NCBI RefSeq assembly: GCF_014648495.1
Contig: NZ_BMRF01000002.1
Location: 248,001 to 312,000 of the forward strand
Source of the DNA: Actinomadura cremea
GTDB lineage: Bacteria > Actinomycetota > Actinomycetes > Streptosporangiales > Streptosporangiaceae
Direction: 5' to 3'
DNA length: 64,000 bases
Program-made: the position numbers and the translations under genes
Shown here: positions 9,251 through 17,087 of the stretch, one piece after another
Layout of the letters: each line of letters opens with the position of its first letter
How positions within the stretch are numbered: position 1 is the first letter of the stretch
The notes under the pieces: model-generated
What the model was told of the DNA's origin: nothing
The model's database searches: none
Seen by the model: the letters and a program-made list of their open reading frames with translations, nothing else

Positions 9251-9375
9251 TCGGTCGTCGTGGCCGGATTAGGCCGGTTCCGGTTCGGGGGACGGCGATG
9301 AGTTCCGGCCACCGGGGGCGGTCTATCCGGTTGCCGCGAGGACGGACGCGGCCCGACCCGAGAGGATGTGTACCG

Positions 9376-10953
9376 ATGACGAACCCCGCCCAACCTCCCA
9401 AGGCAGGGAGGCGGGAATGGATCGCGCTGGCAGTGCTCTGCCTGCCCACCATGCTGGCGGCCGTGGACATCAACATCATGTTCCTGGCCCTGCCGCACAT
9501 CGCCGAGGACCTGGGGTCCGGCGGAACGGCCCAGCTGTGGATGACCGACATCTACGGCTTCATGATCGCCGGCTTCCTCATCACCATGGGGTCCCTCGGT
9601 GACCGCATCGGGCGACGCAAGCTGCTGATGGCCGGGTCCGCGGTGTTCCTCGTGGCCTCGCTGTTCGCGGCGTTCGCCACCTCGACCGAGATGCTGATCG
9701 TCTCGCGCGCGGTGCTGGGCGTCGCCGGCGCCACGATCGCGCCGTCGGTACTGGGCCTGCTGCGGCAGATGTTCCAGGATCCGAAGCAGATGGGCGCCGC
9801 CATGGGGCTGTGGGGCACCTCGATCATGCTCGGCTCCGTCCTCGGCCCGGTCGTCGGCGGGCTGCTGCTCGGCGCCTTCTGGTGGGGATCGATCTTCATC
9901 ATGGCGGTGCCGATCACGGGCCTGCTGCTGCTGACCGGCTTCTTCCTGCTGCCGGAGTCGAACAACCCGAACGCCCCGAAGCTCGACCTGATCAGCGTCG
10001 GCATGACCCTGGCGGGCATCCTGCCGCTGATCTGGGGGCTCAAGGAGGCGGCCCGGGAGGGATGGAGCGCCGGTTCGATCGCCGCGGTCGTCATCGGCGC
10101 GGTGTTCCTGGTGGCCTTCGTCCAGCGCCAGCGCATGGTCGAGAACCCGCTGATGGACCTGAGCCTGTTCCGGGTGCGCACCCTGTCGATCGCGCTCCTG
10201 CTGGCGCTGTCGATCGCGCTCGTCATGGGCGGCCTGGGCCTGATGGCCACGCAGTTCATGCAGATGATCCTCGACCTCAGCGCGTTCCGCGTGGGGGCGT
10301 GGATGCTGCTGCCGGCGATCGCGCTGTTCATCATCGGCAACATGGGCACGGCCCTGGCCCGCAAGATCCGTCCCGGGATCGTGCTGGCCGGGGGCGCGCT
10401 GGTCGCCGCCGTGGGCATGGTCGTCGTCGCCCAGGTGACCCCGTCGTCGTCGCTGGCGCTGCTGCTGATCGGCATGGCGATCGTGTTCGGCGGCGGCGGG
10501 ATGATCGGCATCATGAGCCCGTTCCTGGTGATGTCGTCGGCGCCCCCCGAGAAGGGCGGCGCCGCGGGGTCGTACTCGTCGACCGTCGGCGAGTTCGGCA
10601 CCGCGCTGGGCGTCGCCGTCATGGGGCTGATCGGCACCGCCGTGTACCGCGGCCAGCTCACCGTCCCGTCCGGGGTTCCGGAGGAGGGGGCCGAGGTGGC
10701 GAAGGAGAGCATCAGCGGCGCCGTGTTCACGAGCGAGGCGATTCCCGGCGAGCAGGGCACCGAGCTGCTGGCGTCGGCCGAGAGCGCCTTCACCGACAGC
10801 TTCCACACGGTGGCGTGGATCGCGGTGGTGCTGTACGTCGGGGTGGCCGCCCTGGCGGCCTTCGGCCTCAAGCACGTCCCCGCCACCGGCGACCAGCCGG
10901 CGGACCCCATGGGGGCGCAGGGCGTCGAGCAGGTGCCCGACGGCGTGAGCTGA
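9376..10953 (+). CDS. MFS drug efflux transporter, DHA2 (14-TM) type, SgcB-like
   Basis: A 525-aa multi-spanning membrane protein of the QacA/EmrB group. TM1 starts at WIALAVLCLPTMLAAVDIN; the antiporter loop between TM2 and TM3 reads GSLGDRIGRRK, and TM5 carries the GPVVGG motif. It most likely exports the chromophore or chromoprotein ligand using the proton gradient, as proposed for SgcB in C-1027. ATG 9376 follows GAGAGGA. It converges on the apoprotein gene, with a strong bidirectional hairpin between them. About 125 bases separate it from the FAD oxygenase gene, so it may have its own promoter. Confidence 0.9.
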   Translation: MTNPAQPPKAGRREWIALAVLCLPTMLAAVDINIMFLALPHIAEDLGSGGTAQLWMTDIYGFMIAGFLITMGSLGDRIGRRKLLMAGSAVFLVASLFAAFATSTEMLIVSRAVLGVAGATIAPSVLGLLRQMFQDPKQMGAAMGLWGTSIMLGSVLGPVVGGLLLGAFWWGSIFIMAVPITGLLLLTGFFLLPESNNPNAPKLDLISVGMTLAGILPLIWGLKEAAREGWSAGSIAAVVIGAVFLVAFVQRQRMVENPLMDLSLFRVRTLSIALLLALSIALVMGGLGLMATQFMQMILDLSAFRVGAWMLLPAIALFIIGNMGTALARKIRPGIVLAGGALVAAVGMVVVAQVTPSSSLALLLIGMAIVFGGGGMIGIMSPFLVMSSAPPEKGGAAGSYSSTVGEFGTALGVAVMGLIGTAVYRGQLTVPSGVPEEGAEVAKESISGAVFTSEAIPGEQGTELLASAESAFTDSFHTVAWIAVVLYVGVAALAAFGLKHVPATGDQPADPMGAQGVEQVPDGVS

Positions 10954-11034
10954 TCCGTCCGGGGCCGACCCCGGCCGACCCGGCCGAGCCGTTCCCGGTG
11001 ACCGTTCAGGGTGAGCCGATCCGCGCGGACGATC

Positions 11035-11118
11035 CACGCGGGTCGGCTCACGCGGGTCGGCTCACGTGGGTCGGCTCAGGCGGGTCGGCTCAGGCGGGTC
11101 GGCTCAGGTGGGTCGTCC
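11035..11118. repeat. Six tandem 14-bp repeats, CACGCGGGTCGGCT type
   Basis: Six head-to-tail 14-base units start at 11035 (CACGCGGGTCGGCT twice, then CACGTG.., CAGGCG.. twice, CAGGTG..). An isolated seventh copy is near 11138. They fill most of the 310-base gene-free stretch 10954-11263 between the convergent exporter and apoprotein genes; the remainder of that stretch is the hairpin at 11174. No spacer pattern, so not a CRISPR array. Confidence 0.9.
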
Positions 11119-11173
11119 GGGCGGCCGGTCCTGCCCTCACGCGGGTCGGCCCGTGCCGTGCACGTCGGACATG

Positions 11174-11207
11174 CCGAACCCCCTCTCCGGCCGGAGAGGG
11201 GGTTCGG
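11174..11207. terminator. Bidirectional terminator between exporter and apoprotein
   Basis: A 34-base perfect palindrome, CCGAACCCCCTCTCCGG and its complement, sits between the two convergent stop codons. It should end transcription from both sides. Confidence 0.85.
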
Positions 11208-11263
11208 TTCGTTCAGCCGCCCGGCGCCCGGCTGGCTACGGGGCACCGGTCATGAGAGCGCGG

Positions 11264-11761
11264 CTAGGAGACCACCGTCGTGGCGCCGACCGGGGCCTCG
11301 CCGACGACGGTGCACTGCGCGCCGTTGTCGACCTGGGTGGTGGTGGACGGGGTGAAGGTGACGGAGCCGGCCGAGGTGAACGTGATCTGGGCCTCGCCGC
11401 CGACCATGTTCACAGGCTGGCCGGCGGGGGTGGCCTCGTTCGTCAGGCCGCTCGCGGTGATGGTGCCGGACTGGGCACCGCCCACCACGATCGCCATGTC
11501 GGTCACGACCTGCCCGGCGGGCAGGTCCTGCGGGGCGCCGGTGGTCACCACGGAGCTGACCTCGAAGGTGGCGGTGTCGCCCACGCCGGCCGTGGCCGGC
11601 GCGTCGATGGTCACGGCGATGTCCGACGGGTAGCCGACACAGTCGTAGTTGACCGTGACGGTGTCCGCCATGGCGGGCGCGGCGCCGGCCGCGGCGAACA
11701 GTCCGGTGGTCATGGTGGCGGCCGCCGCCAGCAGCGCCGTCCGCCTGCCCAGTTTGGGCAT
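11264..11761 (-). CDS. Secreted enediyne apoprotein (chromoprotein carrier), maduropeptin-apoprotein-like
   Basis: A 165-aa precursor. The first 32 residues (MPKLGRR, a hydrophobic Ala-rich core, then AAPAMA) form a Sec-type signal peptide cut before DTVTVNYDC. The mature part, about 133 aa, is rich in Thr, Val, Ala and Gly, poor in Lys/Arg and acidic, and has the pattern of a secreted beta-sandwich. It has two Cys (in VNYDC and GAQC), enough for one disulfide; neocarzinostatin-type apoproteins have four. By length, signal size and lack of obvious neocarzinostatin similarity it resembles my recollection of the maduropeptin apoprotein. Such proteins bind, protect and deliver the chromophore and give resistance. 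Start ATG 11761 is preceded by AGGAGGAG. Alternative: an unrelated secreted DUF6801-like protein; the exporter and biosynthetic neighbours argue against it. Confidence 0.8.
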   Translation of the reverse strand: MPKLGRRTALLAAAATMTTGLFAAAGAAPAMADTVTVNYDCVGYPSDIAVTIDAPATAGVGDTATFEVSSVVTTGAPQDLPAGQVVTDMAIVVGGAQSGTITASGLTNEATPAGQPVNMVGGEAQITFTSAGSVTFTPSTTTQVDNGAQCTVVGEAPVGATTVVS

Positions 11762-11781
11762 TTGCACTCCTCCTGGTGAGG

Positions 11782-11805
11782 ACGGATTCTCATCCGAAAA
11801 TCCGT
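11782..11805 (-). promoter_or_regulatory. 5'-UTR stem-loop of the apoprotein mRNA
   Basis: Inverted repeat ACGGATT/AATCCGT with a 10-base loop, just upstream of the ribosome site. Possibly an mRNA stabiliser for a highly expressed secreted protein. A second inverted pair, GCACTC (11837-11842) and GAGTGC (11862-11867), lies further upstream in this 225-base divergent promoter region and may be an operator. Confidence 0.4.
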
Positions 11806-11986
11806 TCGATTGGTGGACATGAGTCACGTTAGGTGCGCACTCGTAAATGTTGCTTCTTTGAGAGTGCTCCACTCGTCGCGGGCGCCGCGCACGCTCGAAG
11901 TTGCCCGCTTCTCGCGCCCCCGGCATCGTCGAATGGCAGGCGAATTCGAATGCCGCCGCAGAAACGCCGATATGGAGGAGCGAAAA

Positions 11987-13372
11987 ATGACGATCTCATC
12001 CACCCGGCCGGTGGGCGCGATGTCCGCCGCGGAACTGGAAGAACTCGACCGGCGCCATCTCGTGCACCCGCACCAGCGCGGCGCGTACCCGGGGCGCCGC
12101 GTCATCGTCCGCGGCCAGGGCAGCACGGTCTGGGACGCCGCCGGGCGCGAGCTGCTCGACGTGACCGGCGGCGGCAACTGGGTCGCCCAGGTCGGGCACG
12201 GCCGCCGCGAGCTGGCCGACGCCGCCGCGGCGCAGATGGCGGAGCTGGGCTACTTCACCGGGTTCTTCGAGTTCGCCAACGACAAGTCGATCCGGCTGGC
12301 CGAGCGGCTGGCCGCGATGGTGCCCGGCGACCTCGACCGCGCCTTCCTGGCCAGCGGCGGCTCGGAGGCCGTGGACACCGCCATCAAGCTGGCCCGGCTG
12401 CACCACCACAACCGGGGCGAGACGGACCGCACCTGGATCATCGCCCGGCAGTGGGGGTACCACGGCGCGACCCTCGGCAGCGGCACCGCCACCGGCTTCC
12501 CGCAGATGCAGGTGGGCGTGGGGCCGATCCTGCCGCACGTCGAGAAGGTCACCCCGCCGATGCCGTTCCACACCGAGATGTACGGCGGCCAGGACCCGAC
12601 CGACTTCCTCGTCGACGAGCTGGCGCGGACGATCGAGCGCATCGGTCCCGGCAACATCGCCGCGATGATCGGCGAGCCGATGCTGGGCGGCGGCGGTGTG
12701 GTCGCCCCGCCGGCCGACTACTGGCCGCGGGTCCGCGCGCTGCTCGCCGAGCACGGCATCCTGCTGATCGCCGACGAGGTGATCACCGCGTTCGGCCGGA
12801 CCGGTGTCTGGTTCGACTCCGCCCGGCGCGGCATGGACCCCGACATCGTCGTGCTGGCCAAGGGCCTGACCAGCGGCTACGCGCCCCTCGGTGCGGTGCT
12901 GATGCGGGAGGGGATCGCCGAGTCCGTGGTGGGCGGGGACGCCTACCTGCACCACGGGCACACGTACTCGGGCCACCCGGTGTCCTGCGCCGTGGCGCTC
13001 GCGAACCTCGACCTGCTGGAGAAGGAGCGGCTGCCGGAGCGGTCGGCGGCGATCGGCGACCGGCTGCGCGCCGGGCTCGCGCCGGCGCTCGACGTGCCCG
13101 CCGTCGGCGAGATCCGGGTGGAGGGCGCGACGGTCGGCATCGAGCTGGTCGCCGACCGGGCGGCCCGCGCGCCGATGGGCCCCGAACCGGTCGAGGCCGT
13201 CCTCGACGAGCTGTACGACGGGCACGGCCTGATCGTCCGGAACTACGGGCCCACGCTCGTCCTGGCGCCGCCGCTGGTGCTCACCGACGCGGAGACGGAC
13301 CGCGCCACCTCGGCGATCGTGGACGTCCTGCGGCGGCTGGACGCCGAGAACGCCCGGATCGCGCCGCGCTGA
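11987..13372 (+). CDS. Class III PLP aminotransferase (omega/beta-amino type)
   Basis: A 461-aa class III aminotransferase. The cofactor Asp is in IADEVITAFGRTG, and the Schiff-base Lys is Lys292 in VVLAKGLTSGYAPLG. A GGSEAVDTAIKLAR phosphate-binding segment is near residue 125. The family handles amines and beta- or omega-amino acids, usually with pyruvate or 2-oxoglutarate as acceptor. In a cluster that makes beta-tyrosine it could convert the beta-amine to a beta-ketone, which a reductase could then turn into the beta-hydroxy acid found in maduropeptin (inference). ATG 11987 follows GGAGGAG. It diverges from the apoprotein gene and leads the P450 operon (43-base gap). Confidence 0.87.
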   Translation: MTISSTRPVGAMSAAELEELDRRHLVHPHQRGAYPGRRVIVRGQGSTVWDAAGRELLDVTGGGNWVAQVGHGRRELADAAAAQMAELGYFTGFFEFANDKSIRLAERLAAMVPGDLDRAFLASGGSEAVDTAIKLARLHHHNRGETDRTWIIARQWGYHGATLGSGTATGFPQMQVGVGPILPHVEKVTPPMPFHTEMYGGQDPTDFLVDELARTIERIGPGNIAAMIGEPMLGGGGVVAPPADYWPRVRALLAEHGILLIADEVITAFGRTGVWFDSARRGMDPDIVVLAKGLTSGYAPLGAVLMREGIAESVVGGDAYLHHGHTYSGHPVSCAVALANLDLLEKERLPERSAAIGDRLRAGLAPALDVPAVGEIRVEGATVGIELVADRAARAPMGPEPVEAVLDELYDGHGLIVRNYGPTLVLAPPLVLTDAETDRATSAIVDVLRRLDAENARIAPR

Positions 13373-13414
13373 CCCCGACCCGCCGAATCCGACCACAGCG
13401 CAGGGATGCACATC

Positions 13415-14641
13415 ATGAAGGACTCAGCTTCGCCGACCGAGGCGCCCGCGGACTTCCCGATCCCGCGGCCCTCGCGGTGCCCCTACCGGCCCTCGGCCTC
13501 CCATGTCGAACTCGGCGCGGACGGTCCGATGACGAAGGTGCGGTTGTACAACGGCCGCACGGCCTGGCTGGTGACCGGCGCGGCCGAGGCCCGCGCCGTC
13601 CTCTCCGACTACCGCCGGGTGTCCATCCGCCCGTACCACGGCAACTACCCGCTGCTGAACGAGGAGTTCGAGAAGGTCGTCGACAGCGGGTACGCCGACG
13701 TGCTGTTCGGCGTGGACCCGCCCGAGCACACCCGGCAGCGGCAGATGATCATGCCGAGCTTCACGCTGCGCCGGACGGCGACCATGCGGGCCGACATCCA
13801 GCGCATCGTCGACGACCGGCTGGACGAGATGGAGCGCGGGGGCAGGCAGGGCGACCTCGTGTCGCAGTTCGCCCAGCCGGTGCCGTCGATGGTGATGAGC
13901 CGGCTGCTCGGCGTCCCCTACTCCGAGCACGAGGAGTTCGAGACCCCGGCGCACAAGCTGTTCGTCCCCGAACTGGCCGAGGAGGCGACCGCGGAGCTGG
14001 GCGAGTACCTCGACCGGCTGATCCGCAAGAAGGAGGCCGACCCGGACGGCGGCGAGCGCGGCCTGCTGGACGACCTCATCGCCGACCACCTGCAGAAGGA
14101 CGCGCTCACCCGGGACGAGCTCGTCCACATCGCGATGGCCATGCTGGTCGCGGGCACCGACACCACCACCAACGTGATCTCGCTGGGCACGCTGGCGCTC
14201 CTCGACACCCCGGGCCAGTGGGACGCGCTGCGCGACGACCCGGACCTGACCGCGGCCGCCGTCGAGGAGATCCTGCGCTACGTCTCGCTGGTCGAGGCGT
14301 TCGCCCGCGTCGCGGTCGAGGACATCGACCTGGGCGGCGCGACGATCCGCGCGGGCGAGGGCATCCTGATCAGCTGCGCGGGGGTCAACTTCGACCCCGC
14401 CGTGATCGACGCGCCCGACGCGTTCGACATCCGCCGCCCGCCGCGTCCGAGCTTCTCGTTCAGCCACGGCATCCACCGCTGCCCGGGCGACAACCTGGCC
14501 CGGCTGGAGCTGGAGATCGCCTTCCGGACGCTCGTCACGCGCTTCCCGAACCTGCGCGCGACCGTGCCCACCCCCGAACTGCGCAGCAACAACAACGACG
14601 GAACCCTTCAGCGGCTCTACGAGCTGCCGGTGACCTGGTAG
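13415..14641 (+). CDS. Cytochrome P450 (canonical)
   Basis: A 408-aa soluble bacterial P450. The I-helix oxygen-activation motif is AGTDTTT (Asp249, Thr250), the ExxR pair is EEILRYVS, and the haem loop is FSHGIHRCPG with Cys356 as iron ligand. Start: ATG 13415 has AGGG 9 bases upstream. ATG 13406 is in frame, but the AGGG touches it. The substrate is not readable; hydroxylation of the core or the beta-tyrosine arm fits the location. It is clearly a close relative of the P450 encoded at 15797-17026: the segments LYNGRTAWLVTGA and LYDGRTAWLVTGA are shared, as are both C-terminal ends (PVTW), which suggests tandem duplication around the gene between them. Confidence 0.93.
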   Translation: MKDSASPTEAPADFPIPRPSRCPYRPSASHVELGADGPMTKVRLYNGRTAWLVTGAAEARAVLSDYRRVSIRPYHGNYPLLNEEFEKVVDSGYADVLFGVDPPEHTRQRQMIMPSFTLRRTATMRADIQRIVDDRLDEMERGGRQGDLVSQFAQPVPSMVMSRLLGVPYSEHEEFETPAHKLFVPELAEEATAELGEYLDRLIRKKEADPDGGERGLLDDLIADHLQKDALTRDELVHIAMAMLVAGTDTTTNVISLGTLALLDTPGQWDALRDDPDLTAAAVEEILRYVSLVEAFARVAVEDIDLGGATIRAGEGILISCAGVNFDPAVIDAPDAFDIRRPPRPSFSFSHGIHRCPGDNLARLELEIAFRTLVTRFPNLRATVPTPELRSNNNDGTLQRLYELPVTW

Positions 14642-14654
14642 CGGAGGGAGCGGA

Positions 14655-15800
14655 ATGTCAGCACACACCGAACGGGGCGTCGCGCGGACCGGGCCGGAGC
14701 TGCGCGGCGTCGCCTACGACACCGGTACCAACTTCGCCACCGGTCAGGGCGACCTCTCGCGGACGTCGTGGAGCGGCCCGCAGATGCAGGAGGAGATCGC
14801 GGCGATCGCCGACCAGCTCAACTGCAACTCGATCACCGTGTACGGCAGCGACATGGACCGGTTGCGGGAGACGGCCGTCGCGGCGCTCGACCGGGACCTG
14901 CACGTGCGGCTCCAGCCCCGCCTGGTGGACCGTCCGCAGGCGGAGATCCTGGAGCACCTCGCCGAGGCGGCCGCGCTCGGCGAGACGCTGCGCGCGGAGG
15001 GCGGCCGGGTCGAGCTGACGGTCGGCGCCGTGCACCTGCTGTTCACCCCCGGGATCGTCCCCGGTGACCAGTACCACGAGCGGATGGCCAACATCTACGC
15101 CGACGCCGACCACCACCTGCTCACCCCGACCGACACGGTCGACACGGCGGCCGCGGCGCCCCGGCTCAACGCGTTCCTGGAGCGGGCCGCCACGGTGGCG
15201 CGCAGCGCCTTCCACGGCCCGGTCAGCTACTCGGCCGCGCATTTCGAGGACGTCGACTGGACGCCGTTCGACCTGATCGGCCTCATGTACCAGTACCTGC
15301 CGAAGGCCCGGACGCGCGCGGGGCACCTGGAGCTGATCGGCGGCTACCGTAAGTGGGGCAAGCCGATCGTCATCGCCGAGTTCGGCACCGCGACCTACCG
15401 CGGCGCCGAGGACAAGGCGTTCTTCTTCTGGGACATCGTCGACCGTGCCGCGGAGCCGCCGGTGATCCTGCCCGGCCACCTCCGGGACGAGGCGGCCCAG
15501 TCGGCCTACCACCTGGAGATGTTCGACGTCTTCGAGGAGGCGGGCGTGCACGGTGTGGCGGTGTCGGAGTTCATCCACCCGACCCATCCGCACACCACCG
15601 ACGCGACCCTCGACCTGGACATGGCGAGCATGGCCATCGTCAAGACCATCCGCGACGACTTCGGCGATCCGGCCTCGTCCTACCGCTGGGAGCCGAAGGA
15701 GTCCTACCACGCCATCGCCGACTACTACGCCCACGTGGGCTTCCAGGCCGCCGCCCGCGCGGGGTCCGCCGCCGGCGAGGCGATCGGGAGCCGGTCATGA
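14655..15800 (+). CDS. Glycoside-hydrolase-like TIM-barrel protein of unknown function
   Basis: A 381-aa soluble protein without signal peptide. It looks like a (beta/alpha)8 barrel of the GH-A kind: the N-terminal strand GVAYDTGTNFATG, the strand NSITVYGSD, and near residue 240 the strand IVIAEFGTATYRGA, whose Glu is in the place of a GH nucleophile. Similar actinobacterial proteins are sometimes labelled abortive infection protein, a label without support here. It lies between two related P450 genes; its stop overlaps the next start (ATGA), so it is made with them. ATG 14655 follows GGAGGGAG. Whether it hydrolyses a glycoside, binds a sugar intermediate or serves the P450s cannot be said. 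Confidence 0.7.
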   Translation: MSAHTERGVARTGPELRGVAYDTGTNFATGQGDLSRTSWSGPQMQEEIAAIADQLNCNSITVYGSDMDRLRETAVAALDRDLHVRLQPRLVDRPQAEILEHLAEAAALGETLRAEGGRVELTVGAVHLLFTPGIVPGDQYHERMANIYADADHHLLTPTDTVDTAAAAPRLNAFLERAATVARSAFHGPVSYSAAHFEDVDWTPFDLIGLMYQYLPKARTRAGHLELIGGYRKWGKPIVIAEFGTATYRGAEDKAFFFWDIVDRAAEPPVILPGHLRDEAAQSAYHLEMFDVFEEAGVHGVAVSEFIHPTHPHTTDATLDLDMASMAIVKTIRDDFGDPASSYRWEPKESYHAIADYYAHVGFQAAARAGSAAGEAIGSRS

Positions 15801-17026
15801 CCGTTTCGGACGTGAGCACCTCCGGGCTTCCGGAGTACCCGCTCGCCAGGGAGTGCCCGCACCGTCCGGGGCTCGGCACCGCGAGCCTCCGCGAGCCGGG
15901 GCCGATGACGCGGGTGCGGCTGTACGACGGCCGCACCGCGTGGCTGGTCACCGGTGCGGAGGAGGCGCGGGCCCTGCTGGCCGACCAGCGGACCTCCGTG
16001 CGCCCGCACCCCAACTTCCCGGTGCTGAACGAGGAACTGACGCAGATGCGGGCCACCCGGGAGATGGCCGTCGAGGAGGAGGGCGGGTTCGCCGCCGCGC
16101 TGTTCGGCGTCGACCCGCCCGAGCACAGCCGTCAGCGGCAGGCGCTCGTCCCGCAGTTCAGCGCCAAGCGCGTGGCCCGGCAGCGTCCGAACATCCAGCG
16201 CATCGTCGACGAGCAGCTCGACGCGATGGTGCGGGAGGGCGCCCCGGCCGACTTCATCACCGCGTTCGCCGAGCCGGTGCCGACGAAGGTGGTCTGCGCC
16301 CACCTCGGCGTCCCGTTCTCCGAGCACGCCGCCTTCGGCGAGTTCGCGAGCAAGCTGTTCGACCCGGTGGACGCCGACGCGGCGATGGACGGGCTGACCG
16401 CCTACCTCGACGACCTGGTGCGGCGCAAGGAGAGCGAACCCGGCACCGGCATGCTCGACGCGCTGATCGCCGAGCACGTCCGTCCGGGCCGGCTCGAACG
16501 GAGCGAGCTGGTGCAGTTCGCCCTGGCCGTGCTGGTCGCCGGGACCGTCACCACCACCAGCACCATCGCGCTGGGCACGCTGGCGCTGCTGGACGCCCCC
16601 GGCGCGTACGCGGCCCTGCACGCCGACCCGAGCCTGGCGCCCGGGGCGGTGGAGGAGATCCTGCGGTGGGTGTCGCTCGTCGAGCAGATCTCGCGGGTGG
16701 CGCTGGAGGACATCGAGCTGTCCGGGCAGACCATCAAGGCGGGGGACGGGCTCCTCATCAGCACGGCCGGCGCCAACTGGGGCCCGGACGTGACGAGCCA
16801 CCCCGAGGAGTTCGACATCACGCGGCCCCCCGGGCGGCACCTGTCCTTCGGCCACGGGATCCACCACTGCCTCGGCCGCAATCTCGCGCGGATGGAGCTG
16901 GAGGTGGTCTTCGAGACGCTGACCCGGCGCCTTCCGGGGCTGCGGTCGGTGATGCCGACCGCGGAGATCCCCGCGCAGCACGACGGGACCGTGCAGAAGC
17001 TCCTCTGCTTCCCCGTCACCTGGTAA
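15797..17026 (+). CDS. Cytochrome P450 with non-acidic I-helix motif
   Basis: A 409-aa P450. The ExxR pair is EEILRWVS and the haem loop is FGHGIHHCLG with Cys358. The I-helix motif, normally AGxDT or AGxET, reads AGTVTTT: the acidic residue that relays protons to the bound oxygen is Val251. This is rare and may mean unusual chemistry, another proton path, or a peroxide-type or non-oxygenating role. The start overlaps the stop of the TIM-barrel gene by ATGA. A long hairpin follows. Related to the P450 encoded at 13415-14641. Confidence 0.92.
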   Translation: MTVSDVSTSGLPEYPLARECPHRPGLGTASLREPGPMTRVRLYDGRTAWLVTGAEEARALLADQRTSVRPHPNFPVLNEELTQMRATREMAVEEEGGFAAALFGVDPPEHSRQRQALVPQFSAKRVARQRPNIQRIVDEQLDAMVREGAPADFITAFAEPVPTKVVCAHLGVPFSEHAAFGEFASKLFDPVDADAAMDGLTAYLDDLVRRKESEPGTGMLDALIAEHVRPGRLERSELVQFALAVLVAGTVTTTSTIALGTLALLDAPGAYAALHADPSLAPGAVEEILRWVSLVEQISRVALEDIELSGQTIKAGDGLLISTAGANWGPDVTSHPEEFDITRPPGRHLSFGHGIHHCLGRNLARMELEVVFETLTRRLPGLRSVMPTAEIPAQHDGTVQKLLCFPVTW

Positions 17027-17039
17027 CCGGACGGGCCGC

Positions 17040-17080
17040 GGCCGGCGGCGGGCGGCGACGTGCGCCGCCCGCCGCCGGCC
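17040..17080. terminator. Long bidirectional terminator hairpin
   Basis: Perfect 18-bp stem (GGCCGGCGGCGGGCGGCG and complement) with loop ACGTG, between the convergent P450 and glycosylase genes. Confidence 0.88.
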
Positions 17081-17087
17081 GGACCCG

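Noticed and set aside
11035-11118. CRISPR-like array
   Set aside because: 14-base units are directly adjacent, without spacers, and there are no cas genes.
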